Shown here: positions 25,646-34,308 of the stretch, piece by piece
How positions within the stretch are numbered: the stretch's first letter is position 1
Layout of the letters: each line of letters starts with the position of its first letter
From: an uncultured Bacteroidales bacterium
GTDB taxonomy: Bacteria > Bacteroidota > Bacteroidia > Bacteroidales > Paludibacteraceae
Direction: 5' to 3'
Length of the DNA: 64,000 nt
NCBI GenBank assembly: GCA_946404495.1
Contig: CAMJDT010000001.1
Span: forward strand, 1 to 64,000
Notes under the pieces: generated by a model
Databases searched by the model: none
Told to the model about the DNA's origin: nothing
The model's input: the letters and a program-made list of their open reading frames with translations, nothing else
Position numbers and translations under genes: made by a program

Positions 25646-26288
25646 CCCCTACGTGGACGACAAACTCATCCACTTTGGTTTTTCGCTGGGCATCAATTTC
25701 ATGGGCTATGGAGTAACGGATTCCAATCTCCCTATCGAAGGGGAGATCTATCATGCACGTGTTCGTACGCTCATGCCCGGCTTCTCCGTCGGTTTCATCA
25801 CCGACCTCCGCCTGAGCCGACACCTCAACCTCCGCTTCACGCCCGGACTGCATTTCGGTCAGCGCACCGTCTCCTATAAGACCGAATCGGGTGCCGACAT
25901 ACGCGGCAGCGAAGGCAACGGACCCAATACCGATGTGCTCTCCCTGCCTATCTCCCTGCCGCTCTACCTCAAGTGGTCGGCCGAACGAGAGAAGAACTAC
26001 CGGCCCTACGTTATCTTCGGCGGAGGCGCCAGCTATGACTTCGGCGGACAGAAAGAGCGACCGCTCTACCAGAAACGTTGGGACTACTTCATCGACTTCG
26101 GCTTCGGTTGCGACTTCTACTTCCGCTGGTTTAAGTTCTGCCCCGAGATCAAGTACCAAATCGGCTTTGCCAACATGCTTACGCCCGTTGAGGATCGACC
26201 CGAGTTGGCCAAACCCGACTATTTCTATACCCAGTCACTCAACCGTCTGCGCAATCAGATGATAACCCTCATCTTTAACTTTGAATAA
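25578..26288 (+). CDS. porT: PorT-family outer-membrane protein (T9SS)
   Basis: A 236-residue outer-membrane beta-barrel protein with a signal peptide ending ILAQ. The N-terminal DDKLIHFGFSLGINFM and alternating amphipathic strands match PorT, a component needed for Type IX secretion in Porphyromonas and relatives. The signal peptide fixes the start at 25578, giving a 68-bp overlap with the upstream receptor gene; the only later Met (25638) would lack export. Two T9SS-type cargo proteins in this window support an active system. A general barrel-family assignment (PF13568) is the fallback. Confidence 0.75.
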   Translation: MRRITIIVTILLLSTKILAQMNNPYVDDKLIHFGFSLGINFMGYGVTDSNLPIEGEIYHARVRTLMPGFSVGFITDLRLSRHLNLRFTPGLHFGQRTVSYKTESGADIRGSEGNGPNTDVLSLPISLPLYLKWSAEREKNYRPYVIFGGGASYDFGGQKERPLYQKRWDYFIDFGFGCDFYFRWFKFCPEIKYQIGFANMLTPVEDRPELAKPDYFYTQSLNRLRNQMITLIFNFE

Positions 26289-27729
26289 GCGACTCGTATA
26301 TACTATCCTGCTGCTCTGCGCCCTGATGACCGGCTGCCGCAACGAGCAATTGAGCGACGACCCGACGCTCTCGCTGACTTTCTCTACCGATACGATTGCC
26401 TTCGACACCGTCTTTACCACCATCGGTTCGTCCACGCAGCAGATCATGATCTACAACCGCAATGCCAATGCATTGAAGATCCAATCCGTCAGTCACTCCT
26501 CGCCCTATTTCCGCATCAACCTCGACGGCGAGAACCGCGAAGAACTGCTGCACGATATTACCCTCAACGGAGGCGACAGTCTCTTCCTCTTTGTCCGCGT
26601 CAACATCGACCCGCAGGATAGCAACAACCCCGTCCTCATCGAGGATCCGCTCGTCTTCTCGCTGAACGGCAAGCAGCAGCGCATTCTGATGCAAGCCTAC
26701 GGACAGAACGTACAACTCATCCGAACAAAGAATGGCCGCAGCGACTTTAGCTCCTTCCACTTCCGTAATACGCGTCCCTACCTCATCTACGACACCGTCG
26801 TCATCACCTCTCTCATACTCCTCGAGCAAGGAGCTACCCTCTATATGCACGCCGGAGCCAACATCGTCTGCTACGGTAGCGTAACTGCTGAAGGTACGCA
26901 AGCCGAACCCGTTCGTATTCGCGGCGACCGAACCGACCGCATCTTCGAGCACGTGCCTTACGCGCACGCCTCGGGTCAGTGGGGAGGCGTCTATCTCTAC
27001 CACACGGCGGATTTCCCCTTGCCCACGTACCGCTTCAGCCACACTGAGATCCTATCCGGCACCGTCGGACTATACTGCCTCAACGAGACCGCCGACGACC
27101 TGCCTTCCTTCGTCTTCCACAACGGACTCATTCATAACCACGCGGCCTACGGACTCGTCCTGCAGAACGTCAACGACAGTATCATCAATACCGAGGTCTC
27201 CAACTGCGCCGGCTACTGCGTGTACCTCCGTGGCGGCGAACACGTGCTCATCCATAATACGATTGCCAACTACTTCGGCTACCCCTACTGCAACCTCAAT
27301 ATCCACAACACCTCGCCCGAGGACGTGCCGGCACTCTATGTCAACGACATGAGTAAGAACAATGCCCGCAACGCGCTCACGCTCGTCAACTCGATTGTCA
27401 CCGGCCGGCGCCCTGAGAGTTTTCAGGTGGCTACCACGATCCCCGCTGCCTTTAGCGGCGATATCCATCACTGTTACCTGCGTTGCGACACGCTCCGTGA
27501 ACCCTGGTGCCACGACATCGTCTACGCACAGGACAGCGACTCCGTCTTCCAAAACATCTACTACCGCTACCAGGAGTACCACTACTACGACTTCCGCCTC
27601 CACGACTCCTCGCCCGCCATCGGCATCGCAGATTCCCTTACGGCCCTACTCTTCCCGCTCGACCGCCTGGATATGCCGCGCGTAGGACTCACACCCGATG
27701 CCGGATGCTATCAACACCCAATAGAATGA
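26281..27729 (+). CDS. Beta-helix surface lipoprotein
   Basis: A 482-residue predicted lipoprotein (lipobox MTGC). After an Ig-like N-terminal part (TLSLTFSTDTIAFDTVFTTIG), it contains a right-handed parallel beta-helix region with runs such as IIHNHAAYGLVLQNVNDSIINTEVSNCAGYCVYL, ending near AIGIADS and DAGCYQHP, a pattern close to the DIGAYE ends of the giant protein. The start is TTG 26281, overlapping porT by 8 bp; no ATG is available. Homologues often follow porT, but their function is not established. Confidence 0.75.
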   Translation: MNKRLVYTILLLCALMTGCRNEQLSDDPTLSLTFSTDTIAFDTVFTTIGSSTQQIMIYNRNANALKIQSVSHSSPYFRINLDGENREELLHDITLNGGDSLFLFVRVNIDPQDSNNPVLIEDPLVFSLNGKQQRILMQAYGQNVQLIRTKNGRSDFSSFHFRNTRPYLIYDTVVITSLILLEQGATLYMHAGANIVCYGSVTAEGTQAEPVRIRGDRTDRIFEHVPYAHASGQWGGVYLYHTADFPLPTYRFSHTEILSGTVGLYCLNETADDLPSFVFHNGLIHNHAAYGLVLQNVNDSIINTEVSNCAGYCVYLRGGEHVLIHNTIANYFGYPYCNLNIHNTSPEDVPALYVNDMSKNNARNALTLVNSIVTGRRPESFQVATTIPAAFSGDIHHCYLRCDTLREPWCHDIVYAQDSDSVFQNIYYRYQEYHYYDFRLHDSSPAIGIADSLTALLFPLDRLDMPRVGLTPDAGCYQHPIE

Positions 27730-27755
27730 TGGAATGTTGTAATGATTTAATGATG
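27724..27755. repeat. GAATGATG-type octamer repeat before ribF
   Basis: Four 8-bp units at 27724, 27732, 27740 and 27748, each with AATG, span the stop codon of the lipoprotein gene (27727-27729) and run to four bases before the TTG start of ribF. Confidence 0.85.
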
Positions 27756-27759
27756 TAAC

Positions 27760-28602
27760 TTGGCACGCATTGCAACCATAGGATTCTTTGACGGAGTGCA
27801 TTTGGGGCACCGCTATCTGCTGCAGCAACTCCGCGATACGGCGCAACGTCTGCAGCTGGAGCCCGCCGTCGTTACCTTTCGCTCTCACCCCAAACTCGTC
27901 CTCACCGGCTCCTGCCCGCCTCTTATCACCACGACCGACGAACGGCTCGCGCTGCTCGGTCGATATACGGATTATATCATCTGCCTCGATTTTCCGTCCG
28001 TGCAGTCGCTGACGGCCGAGGCGTTTATGCGAAAACTGCACGACGAATACGACGTACAGGTACTCTTAATGGGATACGATCACCATTTCGGCAGCGACCG
28101 CCTTGCCTCCATCGACGATTACATCCTCCGCGGTCGGAAAGCCGGCATACAGGTCATCCTGCAAGAGCAGGCACCCGAAGGTGCGGTTTCATCTACCCGA
28201 ATCCGCCGTGCGATCACGGAGGGCGATATCGCCGAAGCCAACCGCCTCTTAGGCTATCCCTACTTCCTCTCCGGCACCGTCGTACACGGTCGCGGACTCG
28301 GCCGGCAACTCGGATTCCCGACTGCGAATATTCAGGCAGACGCTCATAAGCTCATCCCTGCAGCCGGCGTCTATCGCACCGAGATCAACTCGCTCACCGC
28401 CATCACCAACATCGGCACCAATCCGACCGTAGGGAATACAGCTACGACCATCGAAGTACATATCCCCCACTTTACGGGCAATCTATACGACCAACAGCTC
28501 ACGCTCACCTTCGTGAGCCGAATACGCGGAGAACACCGCTTCGAGTCGCTCGACGCCCTCCGTCTTCAAATCGCACGCGACATTCAGTCCCTACAATCGT
28601 AA
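27760..28602 (+). CDS. ribF: Bifunctional riboflavin kinase/FAD synthetase
   Basis: A 280-residue cytoplasmic enzyme making FMN and FAD. The N-terminal nucleotidyltransferase has IGFFDGVHLGHRYLL and the SSTRIRRAI motif. The C-terminal flavokinase has GxVVHGRGLGRQLGFPTANI and TNIGTNPTVG. It begins TTG at 27760, right at the first strand, and lacks the 15-25 N-terminal residues many RibF proteins carry. No upstream in-frame alternative is free of stops. It is coupled to the upstream lipoprotein gene by a repeat spacer. Confidence 0.93.
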   Translation: MARIATIGFFDGVHLGHRYLLQQLRDTAQRLQLEPAVVTFRSHPKLVLTGSCPPLITTTDERLALLGRYTDYIICLDFPSVQSLTAEAFMRKLHDEYDVQVLLMGYDHHFGSDRLASIDDYILRGRKAGIQVILQEQAPEGAVSSTRIRRAITEGDIAEANRLLGYPYFLSGTVVHGRGLGRQLGFPTANIQADAHKLIPAAGVYRTEINSLTAITNIGTNPTVGNTATTIEVHIPHFTGNLYDQQLTLTFVSRIRGEHRFESLDALRLQIARDIQSLQS

Positions 28603-28667
28603 GCCGATTTTGGAAAATGCCATGAAAACAAATAAAACAAACCATAAAAAACACAAAAAAACAACGA

Positions 28668-31637
28668 ATGAGAAAACTTTTTTATCTGCTCGTAGCGGCA
28701 ATCTGCTGCACGAGTATGCAGGCTCAGCTAATCGATGAGAGTTTCGAAGGAGCCCAGTTTCCACCCAACGGATGGAGCAGTATTGACAACGACCAGTATT
28801 CGCAGTGGCGGCGCATGTCGAAGGATGACAATTCGACGCTGGACGTCTATGACGGTCGTGCTTGCGCCGTCGTACCCGGTTCGTATGGCACCACCAACTA
28901 CCTGATTACGCCCTGCCTGCGGCCCCAGACAGGCGAGATACTACATTTTGCCTCGCGCATCAAGGAGTACGCCTCGCAAGGCATGCTCAAGATTGAGGTT
29001 TCTACCACCGGAACGGATGCCACCTCGTTTACCGAGATAGCTTCGTATTCGACCTCTTCCAGAGCGGAAGGTCATTTGCCGAAGAGCGATTGGCAGGTAT
29101 TTGACGTAGACCTGAGTGCCTACACGGGTCAGCGCATCTTCGTAGCTTTCCACCAAGTAGGCGAAGCCGATCATATCTATCTGGACAAAGTGCATGGCAT
29201 CACGCTGGCCGGCGATACGTCGTGCGAAGCGCCGTACGGTCTGACGGTCAGCGATCTGACGTCTTCCGGCGCTACCATCACCTGGACCGGTGATGCAACA
29301 CAATACCAGTATATCTGCCTGCCCTCTGACCAGACTCCGGACTGGAGCGCCGCTACGACCGTCAGCACCAACACAGCAACGCTGAGCGGCCTGTTTGAGG
29401 CTACGGCATATGCCTTCTATGTACGCTCCTACTGCTCGGCAGCGGAGCAGAGCCTTGCGCCCAAAACCGTGTTCAAGACACCCTGCACGCCGATGACTAT
29501 TCCGTACGTGCAGAATTTCTACCGTCACCCCACAGGCGTCGTAGAGCCTGAATGCTGGACGGTAGCCTCCCCCACGCCGCAGGTATGGGTAGTAAGCACC
29601 AAGACCTACGACGAGGAAGGGACCGGTACACTGGTGCGCGCTTCGGAACATATCTACGCATCCGGTGGTGCAGCAGGCACGGAGCAAACATTCGCCATGC
29701 CGGCTATGGCAGCACAGTTGGACACCTTAGAGGTGGCTTTCGACTACAAACACAGCTATATCGGCGAGCAATATGGCATATTAGCGATAGGCTATATGAC
29801 CAACCCGGCGGACGCCAACACCTTCGTAGCCATAGACACGTTGCCGCAGGTGGACACCATGACCCATGCCATATGCCCGCTTGCAACCATGCCGGCTAAC
29901 GCACCGTTCATCGCCTTTCGCTTTGCAGGTGGCACCAGCAGTTTCAACGGTGTATCAATGGATAACTTCGTCGTAGCACCTATCGGACACTCAGACGAGT
30001 TCACACCCGAAGAAATCATCGACGACGCCAATGCTTATCTATTGGGACAGACCTACTGCGAGGCACAAGTATCGTGGTATTCGTACAATGCCGAGGCCTT
30101 TGCTATCGGCCTGTTTGACGCCTCAAGCCAGCAGTTGGTAGCAGGTATTGTAGTCACTACCGGCGAGTGCGACCGCTTCGCCTACGAAGACGGCATCACC
30201 TTCTCGGAATACGAAGACCCCGACAACCACTACTACTGCTCGACGAAATGGATTCTAAACGTAGATGAGAGCGGCCTGTCGAAAGGTGCAGCATGGGACA
30301 GCTGCGTTATCAATATAGGTACTGCGCGCACGCCTGCGTTAGGTCTCAGAACCGGCAGTTACCAAGTGCAGATTTATGCCTATGACGCTATCAATAACGA
30401 GATGGATACACTATTGGGGACCGTTCCGTTCACGCTCAGCGAAAAGAAAGTGACCAACCTGCAAGCCGCACTATCGACCGACTTAACCAAAGCTACCATC
30501 ACTTGGATAGAGCCCGAGTTGGCAAACGGCGAGCGACTCTATGTGAGCGTTCGCGCCGGCGAGACTGTTGCATACGACAACTACGAGACCACCGATATCG
30601 CCACCTCGCCGCTGGTAGTGGATGTACAGAACGGCAAGTCGTATCAAGTGAGCGTAGTGGTTATTGACCGCCAGAAGAACCCGCTGGGCGAAGAGGTCAG
30701 CTGTGCATTTACCGTTGGCACCAATAACTACGAGCCGCGCAACCTGCATGCCGAAGTGTTTGGCGGCGACAACGTGACCTTCTCATGGGAGGCAACGACG
30801 CAAGCCGACTTCTACGAGCTGGTTCTCTACTGCGACGGCGCTTACTACACCACGCTGAATGTTCGTTCAGTTCCCAAGACGACCACCATGCCGCAGGACG
30901 GCACCTGGTCATGGACCGTACAGGCATTTACCAAAGGTACGAACGGCAAGTATTTCCCCGCCAGCGAGATAACCCGCGGTAATGACTTCGTATCACAAGG
31001 TGCTCCGATTCCGGATGATGCAATCAAACTGAATGTATGGGGCATGGAAGCTGCCTATCTGGACAAAGCCAGCGGCTATTATCAGGAAGGCAAGCACGGC
31101 TGGATGGTGATGTTTGCTACGGGCGAGGAAGGTTCGGCCGGTTACCCGATGCCATGGTTCCTGATTTATACAGAGAAAGAGAGTGCTATCTCGGGCGTAT
31201 ATAACGTAGCACGCGAAAATATCGATTTGGAGAGCACCTATCTCAATACCAACGGCACACAGGCCGGTTGTATCATGGCGACCGATGCCGAGCTACGGCT
31301 GCAGTTCGACGGTTTCGACGAGGAGAAAGCCGAAGCCGGCTACCGCTATGCTTACTACACCGGTAAGTTCCGCCTGGTAGGCGAAGACGGCAAGACGTAT
31401 GTGGGCAACTTCATGGAGTTGTTCTGCAACTCATACAACTGGTCCACCTACTCCTCCGCCGTGCGCGACCACAAAGGTATGTGGGATGAAGACCCCACGC
31501 AGCAACCGCCTCAAGACGGCTTGGAGGATGTTGTCCTTGATAGCGACAATGCCGTCCGCAAGGTGATTCTCGGCGGACAGTTGTACATCATCCGCGGCAA
31601 CGCGATATACAACGCCAACGGCCTCAGGGTACGATAA
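28668..31637 (+). CDS. Secreted multidomain protein with cleaved-adhesin and Fn3-like domains, T9SS-type C-terminus
   Basis: A 989-residue exported protein with an N-terminal signal peptide ending MQAQ. Residues about 22-190 form a cleaved-adhesin/MAM-like domain (DESFEGAQFPPNGWSSIDND...YLITPCL). Fn3-like modules follow (CEAPYGLTVSDLTSSGATITW and later copies), with a second jelly-roll near 290-440 and a C-terminal beta-rich part. The last 30 residues (VRKVILGGQLYIIRGNAIY) match the short T9SS sorting motif frequent in Bacteroidales. It is probably surface-bound or released; the target is unknown. It follows ribF by 65 bp and ends at a strong terminator. Confidence 0.78.
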   Translation: MRKLFYLLVAAICCTSMQAQLIDESFEGAQFPPNGWSSIDNDQYSQWRRMSKDDNSTLDVYDGRACAVVPGSYGTTNYLITPCLRPQTGEILHFASRIKEYASQGMLKIEVSTTGTDATSFTEIASYSTSSRAEGHLPKSDWQVFDVDLSAYTGQRIFVAFHQVGEADHIYLDKVHGITLAGDTSCEAPYGLTVSDLTSSGATITWTGDATQYQYICLPSDQTPDWSAATTVSTNTATLSGLFEATAYAFYVRSYCSAAEQSLAPKTVFKTPCTPMTIPYVQNFYRHPTGVVEPECWTVASPTPQVWVVSTKTYDEEGTGTLVRASEHIYASGGAAGTEQTFAMPAMAAQLDTLEVAFDYKHSYIGEQYGILAIGYMTNPADANTFVAIDTLPQVDTMTHAICPLATMPANAPFIAFRFAGGTSSFNGVSMDNFVVAPIGHSDEFTPEEIIDDANAYLLGQTYCEAQVSWYSYNAEAFAIGLFDASSQQLVAGIVVTTGECDRFAYEDGITFSEYEDPDNHYYCSTKWILNVDESGLSKGAAWDSCVINIGTARTPALGLRTGSYQVQIYAYDAINNEMDTLLGTVPFTLSEKKVTNLQAALSTDLTKATITWIEPELANGERLYVSVRAGETVAYDNYETTDIATSPLVVDVQNGKSYQVSVVVIDRQKNPLGEEVSCAFTVGTNNYEPRNLHAEVFGGDNVTFSWEATTQADFYELVLYCDGAYYTTLNVRSVPKTTTMPQDGTWSWTVQAFTKGTNGKYFPASEITRGNDFVSQGAPIPDDAIKLNVWGMEAAYLDKASGYYQEGKHGWMVMFATGEEGSAGYPMPWFLIYTEKESAISGVYNVARENIDLESTYLNTNGTQAGCIMATDAELRLQFDGFDEEKAEAGYRYAYYTGKFRLVGEDGKTYVGNFMELFCNSYNWSTYSSAVRDHKGMWDEDPTQQPPQDGLEDVVLDSDNAVRKVILGGQLYIIRGNAIYNANGLRVR

Positions 31638-31663
31638 GGCTTTTTAAGCGACACAATTCCCTT

Positions 31664-31698
31664 CCCCACTCGGCTCAGAAACCGGGTGGGGATTTTTT
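31664..31698 (+). terminator. Terminator after the T9SS-type protein gene
   Basis: CCCCAC (31664-31669) pairs with GTGGGG (31686-31691), with inner CGG/CCG pairing, followed by a run of T at 31693-31698. It separates this transcript from the pheT promoter. Confidence 0.85.
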
Positions 31699-31720
31699 AC
31701 GCAAGAAAAGCGGCAAAAAA

Positions 31721-31752
31721 TTTGCGTATGTCAAAAAAAAGTCGTATCTTTG
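31721..31752 (+). promoter_or_regulatory. Promoter of pheT
   Basis: TTTG (31721-31724), a 20-bp spacer with GTATGTC and eight A residues, then TATCTTTG (31745-31752). The start codon is at 31793. Confidence 0.87.
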
Positions 31753-31792
31753 CAGGCTGAAATGAAAACATGGAAAAATTAGAACAAGAGAT

Positions 31793-34282
31793 ATGAATAT
31801 TTCGTACAAGTGGCTGAAACGCTATATCTCGCTCAGCGATAACGCAGAGCAAGTAGCAAAGATCCTGACCTCTATCGGTCTGGAGGTAGGTACATTGGAG
31901 ACTAGAGAGTCGATTAAAGGCGGTCTGGAGGGATTGGTAGTAGGTGAAGTGGTGACGTGTGTTCCCCACCCCAACTCCGACCACCTGCATATCACCACCA
32001 CACGTCTTCACGAGGGCGAAGAGCCCGTGCAGATCGTGTGCGGTGCACCCAACGTGGCGGCCGGTCAGAAGGTGATCGTAGCTACCATCGGTACGCGCCT
32101 CTATCAGGGCGAGGAGTCGTTTGTCATTAAGAAAGGCAAGATCCGCGGCGAAGAATCGCTCGGCATGATCTGTGCCGAGGACGAGATAGGCGTAGGTACC
32201 TCGCACGACGGTATCATGGTCCTTCCGCCCGATACGCCGGTAGGCCTGCCTGCCAAGGAGTATTTCCACCTGGAGAGCGACACCATCATCGAGGTGGACA
32301 TCACCCCCAACCGCAGCGATGCCGCCAGTCACTACGGCGTAGCACGCGACCTCTATGCTTACTATCAGGCGCACGGTCAGAAGGATATCACCCTGATGCG
32401 TCCTTCGGTAGAAGAATTCCGGGTCAATAGCAACGCACTGCCTATTTCTGTCACCGTTGACAACACGGATGCCTGCCCCCGCTATACAGGCGTGAGCATC
32501 ACGGGTGTCACGGTCAAGGAGTCGCCGGATTGGCTCAAGCAGGCGCTGATGAGCATCGGGCTGAGACCGATCAATAACATCGTGGACGTGACCAACTTCG
32601 TGCTGCACGAGAACGGGCAGGCGCTGCACGCCTTTGACGCCGATAAGATCAAGGGTCGTCAGATCATCGTCAAGAATGCCACGGAGGGACAGAAATTCGT
32701 GACCCTCGACGGCGAGGAGCGCACCATGAGCGCGGCCGACCTGATGATCTGCAATGCAGAAGAACCGATGTGCATCGCCGGCGTCTTCGGCGGAAAAGAG
32801 AGCGGCGTCACCACAGAGACCAAGAACGTCTTCCTGGAGTCGGCCTACTTCGACCCCGTCAGCATCCGTAAGACCGCTCGCCGCCATCAGCTCAGCACCG
32901 ACGCCTCGTTCCGTTACGAGCGCGGCTGCGACCCCAACAACACCCCCTACGTGCTGAAACGTGCCGCCCTGCTCATCCAAGAGGTAGCCGGCGGCGAGAT
33001 CGCCATGCAGGTTGCTGACGTTGGCAAGACCGACTTTCCTTACTTCCCCGTAGAACTCAATATCCCGCGCGTAAATGCCCTCATCGGCAAAGCTATCGGC
33101 GAAGACACGATCGAGACGATTCTCCGCGCGCTCGAGATGCGCATCCTCGCCAAAAACGGTGAGACCTGGAGCATCGAAGTACCCCCTTACCGCGTAGATG
33201 TACAGCGCGAATGTGACGTAGTGGAAGATATACTGCGTATCTACGGCTACAATAATGTGGAGTTCCCCGAGAAACTCAACAGCAATCTCTCCTACAATCC
33301 CAAACCCAACCCCGTAGCGCTGCAGACCCGTATCTCGGAGCAGCTGACGGCACAGGGATTCTACGAGATCATGAACAACTCGCTTACCAAGGTTTCGTAC
33401 TACCCGGGCGAATGGCTCGAGAGCTGCGTGCAGGTCAAGAACCCCCTGAGTCAGGATCTCGGAGTCATGCGTCAAACCCTGCTCTTCGGCGGACTGGAGA
33501 GCATCCAGCGCAATGCCAACCGCAAGAACGCCGACCTCCGGCTCTACGAGTTCGGTAATTGCTACCACTTTGATAAGTTGAAAGTGGAAAGTTTAAAGGC
33601 AAAAGGACTCGACGCCGAGCCGATTGCTGCCTACTCCGAAGAGCCGCACCTGGCTCTGTGGGTAACGGGTAAGAAGGAGCTCAGTTCGTGGGTGCGCCGC
33701 GATGAGGAGAGTTCGTTCTACGAGTTGCGCGCCTATGTAAACAATATCTTGGTACGCCTTGGCGTCAATATCGACCGCTGCACCTTGGAGCCTCTGGCCG
33801 AAGGACACGAGCGCCGTCTCTTCAGCGACGGTCTCGTCATCAAGGCTCAGAACGGCAAGGCCTTAGGCTATATGGCGATCGTAGCACCGGCGGTACTCAA
33901 GCAATTCGACCTGCCGAACCCCGTCTACTATGCCGACTTGGATTGGAAGCAACTGCTCAAGCAGAACAAGCAGTACAAGCCCGTCATCGAGGATCTGCCT
34001 AAGTTCCCCGAGGTGAAGCGTGATTTCGCGCTGCTGGTAGATAAGTCGGTGGACTTCGCCGACTTGGCTCGCGCAGCCTTTGAGACGGAGAAGAAACTAT
34101 TGAAGCACGTCTATCTCTTTGATGTATACGAAGGCAAGAACCTCGAAGCAGGCAAGAAATCCTACGCCCTCTCCTTCATCTTGCAGGATAAGGAGAACAC
34201 CCTCAAGGATCAACAGATCGACACGATCATGACGCGTCTCAAGAAGACTTTCGAGGATAAGTTCGGTGCCACCTTGCGCTAA
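31793..34282 (+). CDS. pheT: Phenylalanyl-tRNA synthetase beta subunit
   Basis: An 829-residue beta chain of the alpha2-beta2 enzyme charging tRNA-Phe. Domains in order: EMAP-II-like tRNA-binding module (about 42-150, HPNSDHLHITTTRL), B3/B4 editing domain (about 210-380), B5 domain (about 410-480), catalytic-like core, and the FDX-ACB anticodon-binding domain (about 735-829, LPKFPEVKRDFALLVD). pheS is not in the window, so the subunits are unlinked, as in many Bacteroidetes. Three 7-bp repeat units (33577-33597) lie within the reading frame and add seven codons near KLKVESLK. Confidence 0.96.
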   Translation: MNISYKWLKRYISLSDNAEQVAKILTSIGLEVGTLETRESIKGGLEGLVVGEVVTCVPHPNSDHLHITTTRLHEGEEPVQIVCGAPNVAAGQKVIVATIGTRLYQGEESFVIKKGKIRGEESLGMICAEDEIGVGTSHDGIMVLPPDTPVGLPAKEYFHLESDTIIEVDITPNRSDAASHYGVARDLYAYYQAHGQKDITLMRPSVEEFRVNSNALPISVTVDNTDACPRYTGVSITGVTVKESPDWLKQALMSIGLRPINNIVDVTNFVLHENGQALHAFDADKIKGRQIIVKNATEGQKFVTLDGEERTMSAADLMICNAEEPMCIAGVFGGKESGVTTETKNVFLESAYFDPVSIRKTARRHQLSTDASFRYERGCDPNNTPYVLKRAALLIQEVAGGEIAMQVADVGKTDFPYFPVELNIPRVNALIGKAIGEDTIETILRALEMRILAKNGETWSIEVPPYRVDVQRECDVVEDILRIYGYNNVEFPEKLNSNLSYNPKPNPVALQTRISEQLTAQGFYEIMNNSLTKVSYYPGEWLESCVQVKNPLSQDLGVMRQTLLFGGLESIQRNANRKNADLRLYEFGNCYHFDKLKVESLKAKGLDAEPIAAYSEEPHLALWVTGKKELSSWVRRDEESSFYELRAYVNNILVRLGVNIDRCTLEPLAEGHERRLFSDGLVIKAQNGKALGYMAIVAPAVLKQFDLPNPVYYADLDWKQLLKQNKQYKPVIEDLPKFPEVKRDFALLVDKSVDFADLARAAFETEKKLLKHVYLFDVYEGKNLEAGKKSYALSFILQDKENTLKDQQIDTIMTRLKKTFEDKFGATLR

Positions 34283-34308
34283 TTCTTAATTTTTAATTTT
34301 TAATTAAG
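34281..34308. repeat. AATTTTT heptamer repeat between pheT and prfC
   Basis: Four 7-bp units at 34281, 34288, 34295 and 34302. The array begins in the pheT stop codon (34280-34282), and its last base is the first base of the GTG start of prfC. Confidence 0.9.

Noticed and set aside
31697..33568. 623-codon minus-strand frame opposite pheT
   Set aside because: Antisense to a conserved gene with no recognisable product; it would also run through the pheT promoter.
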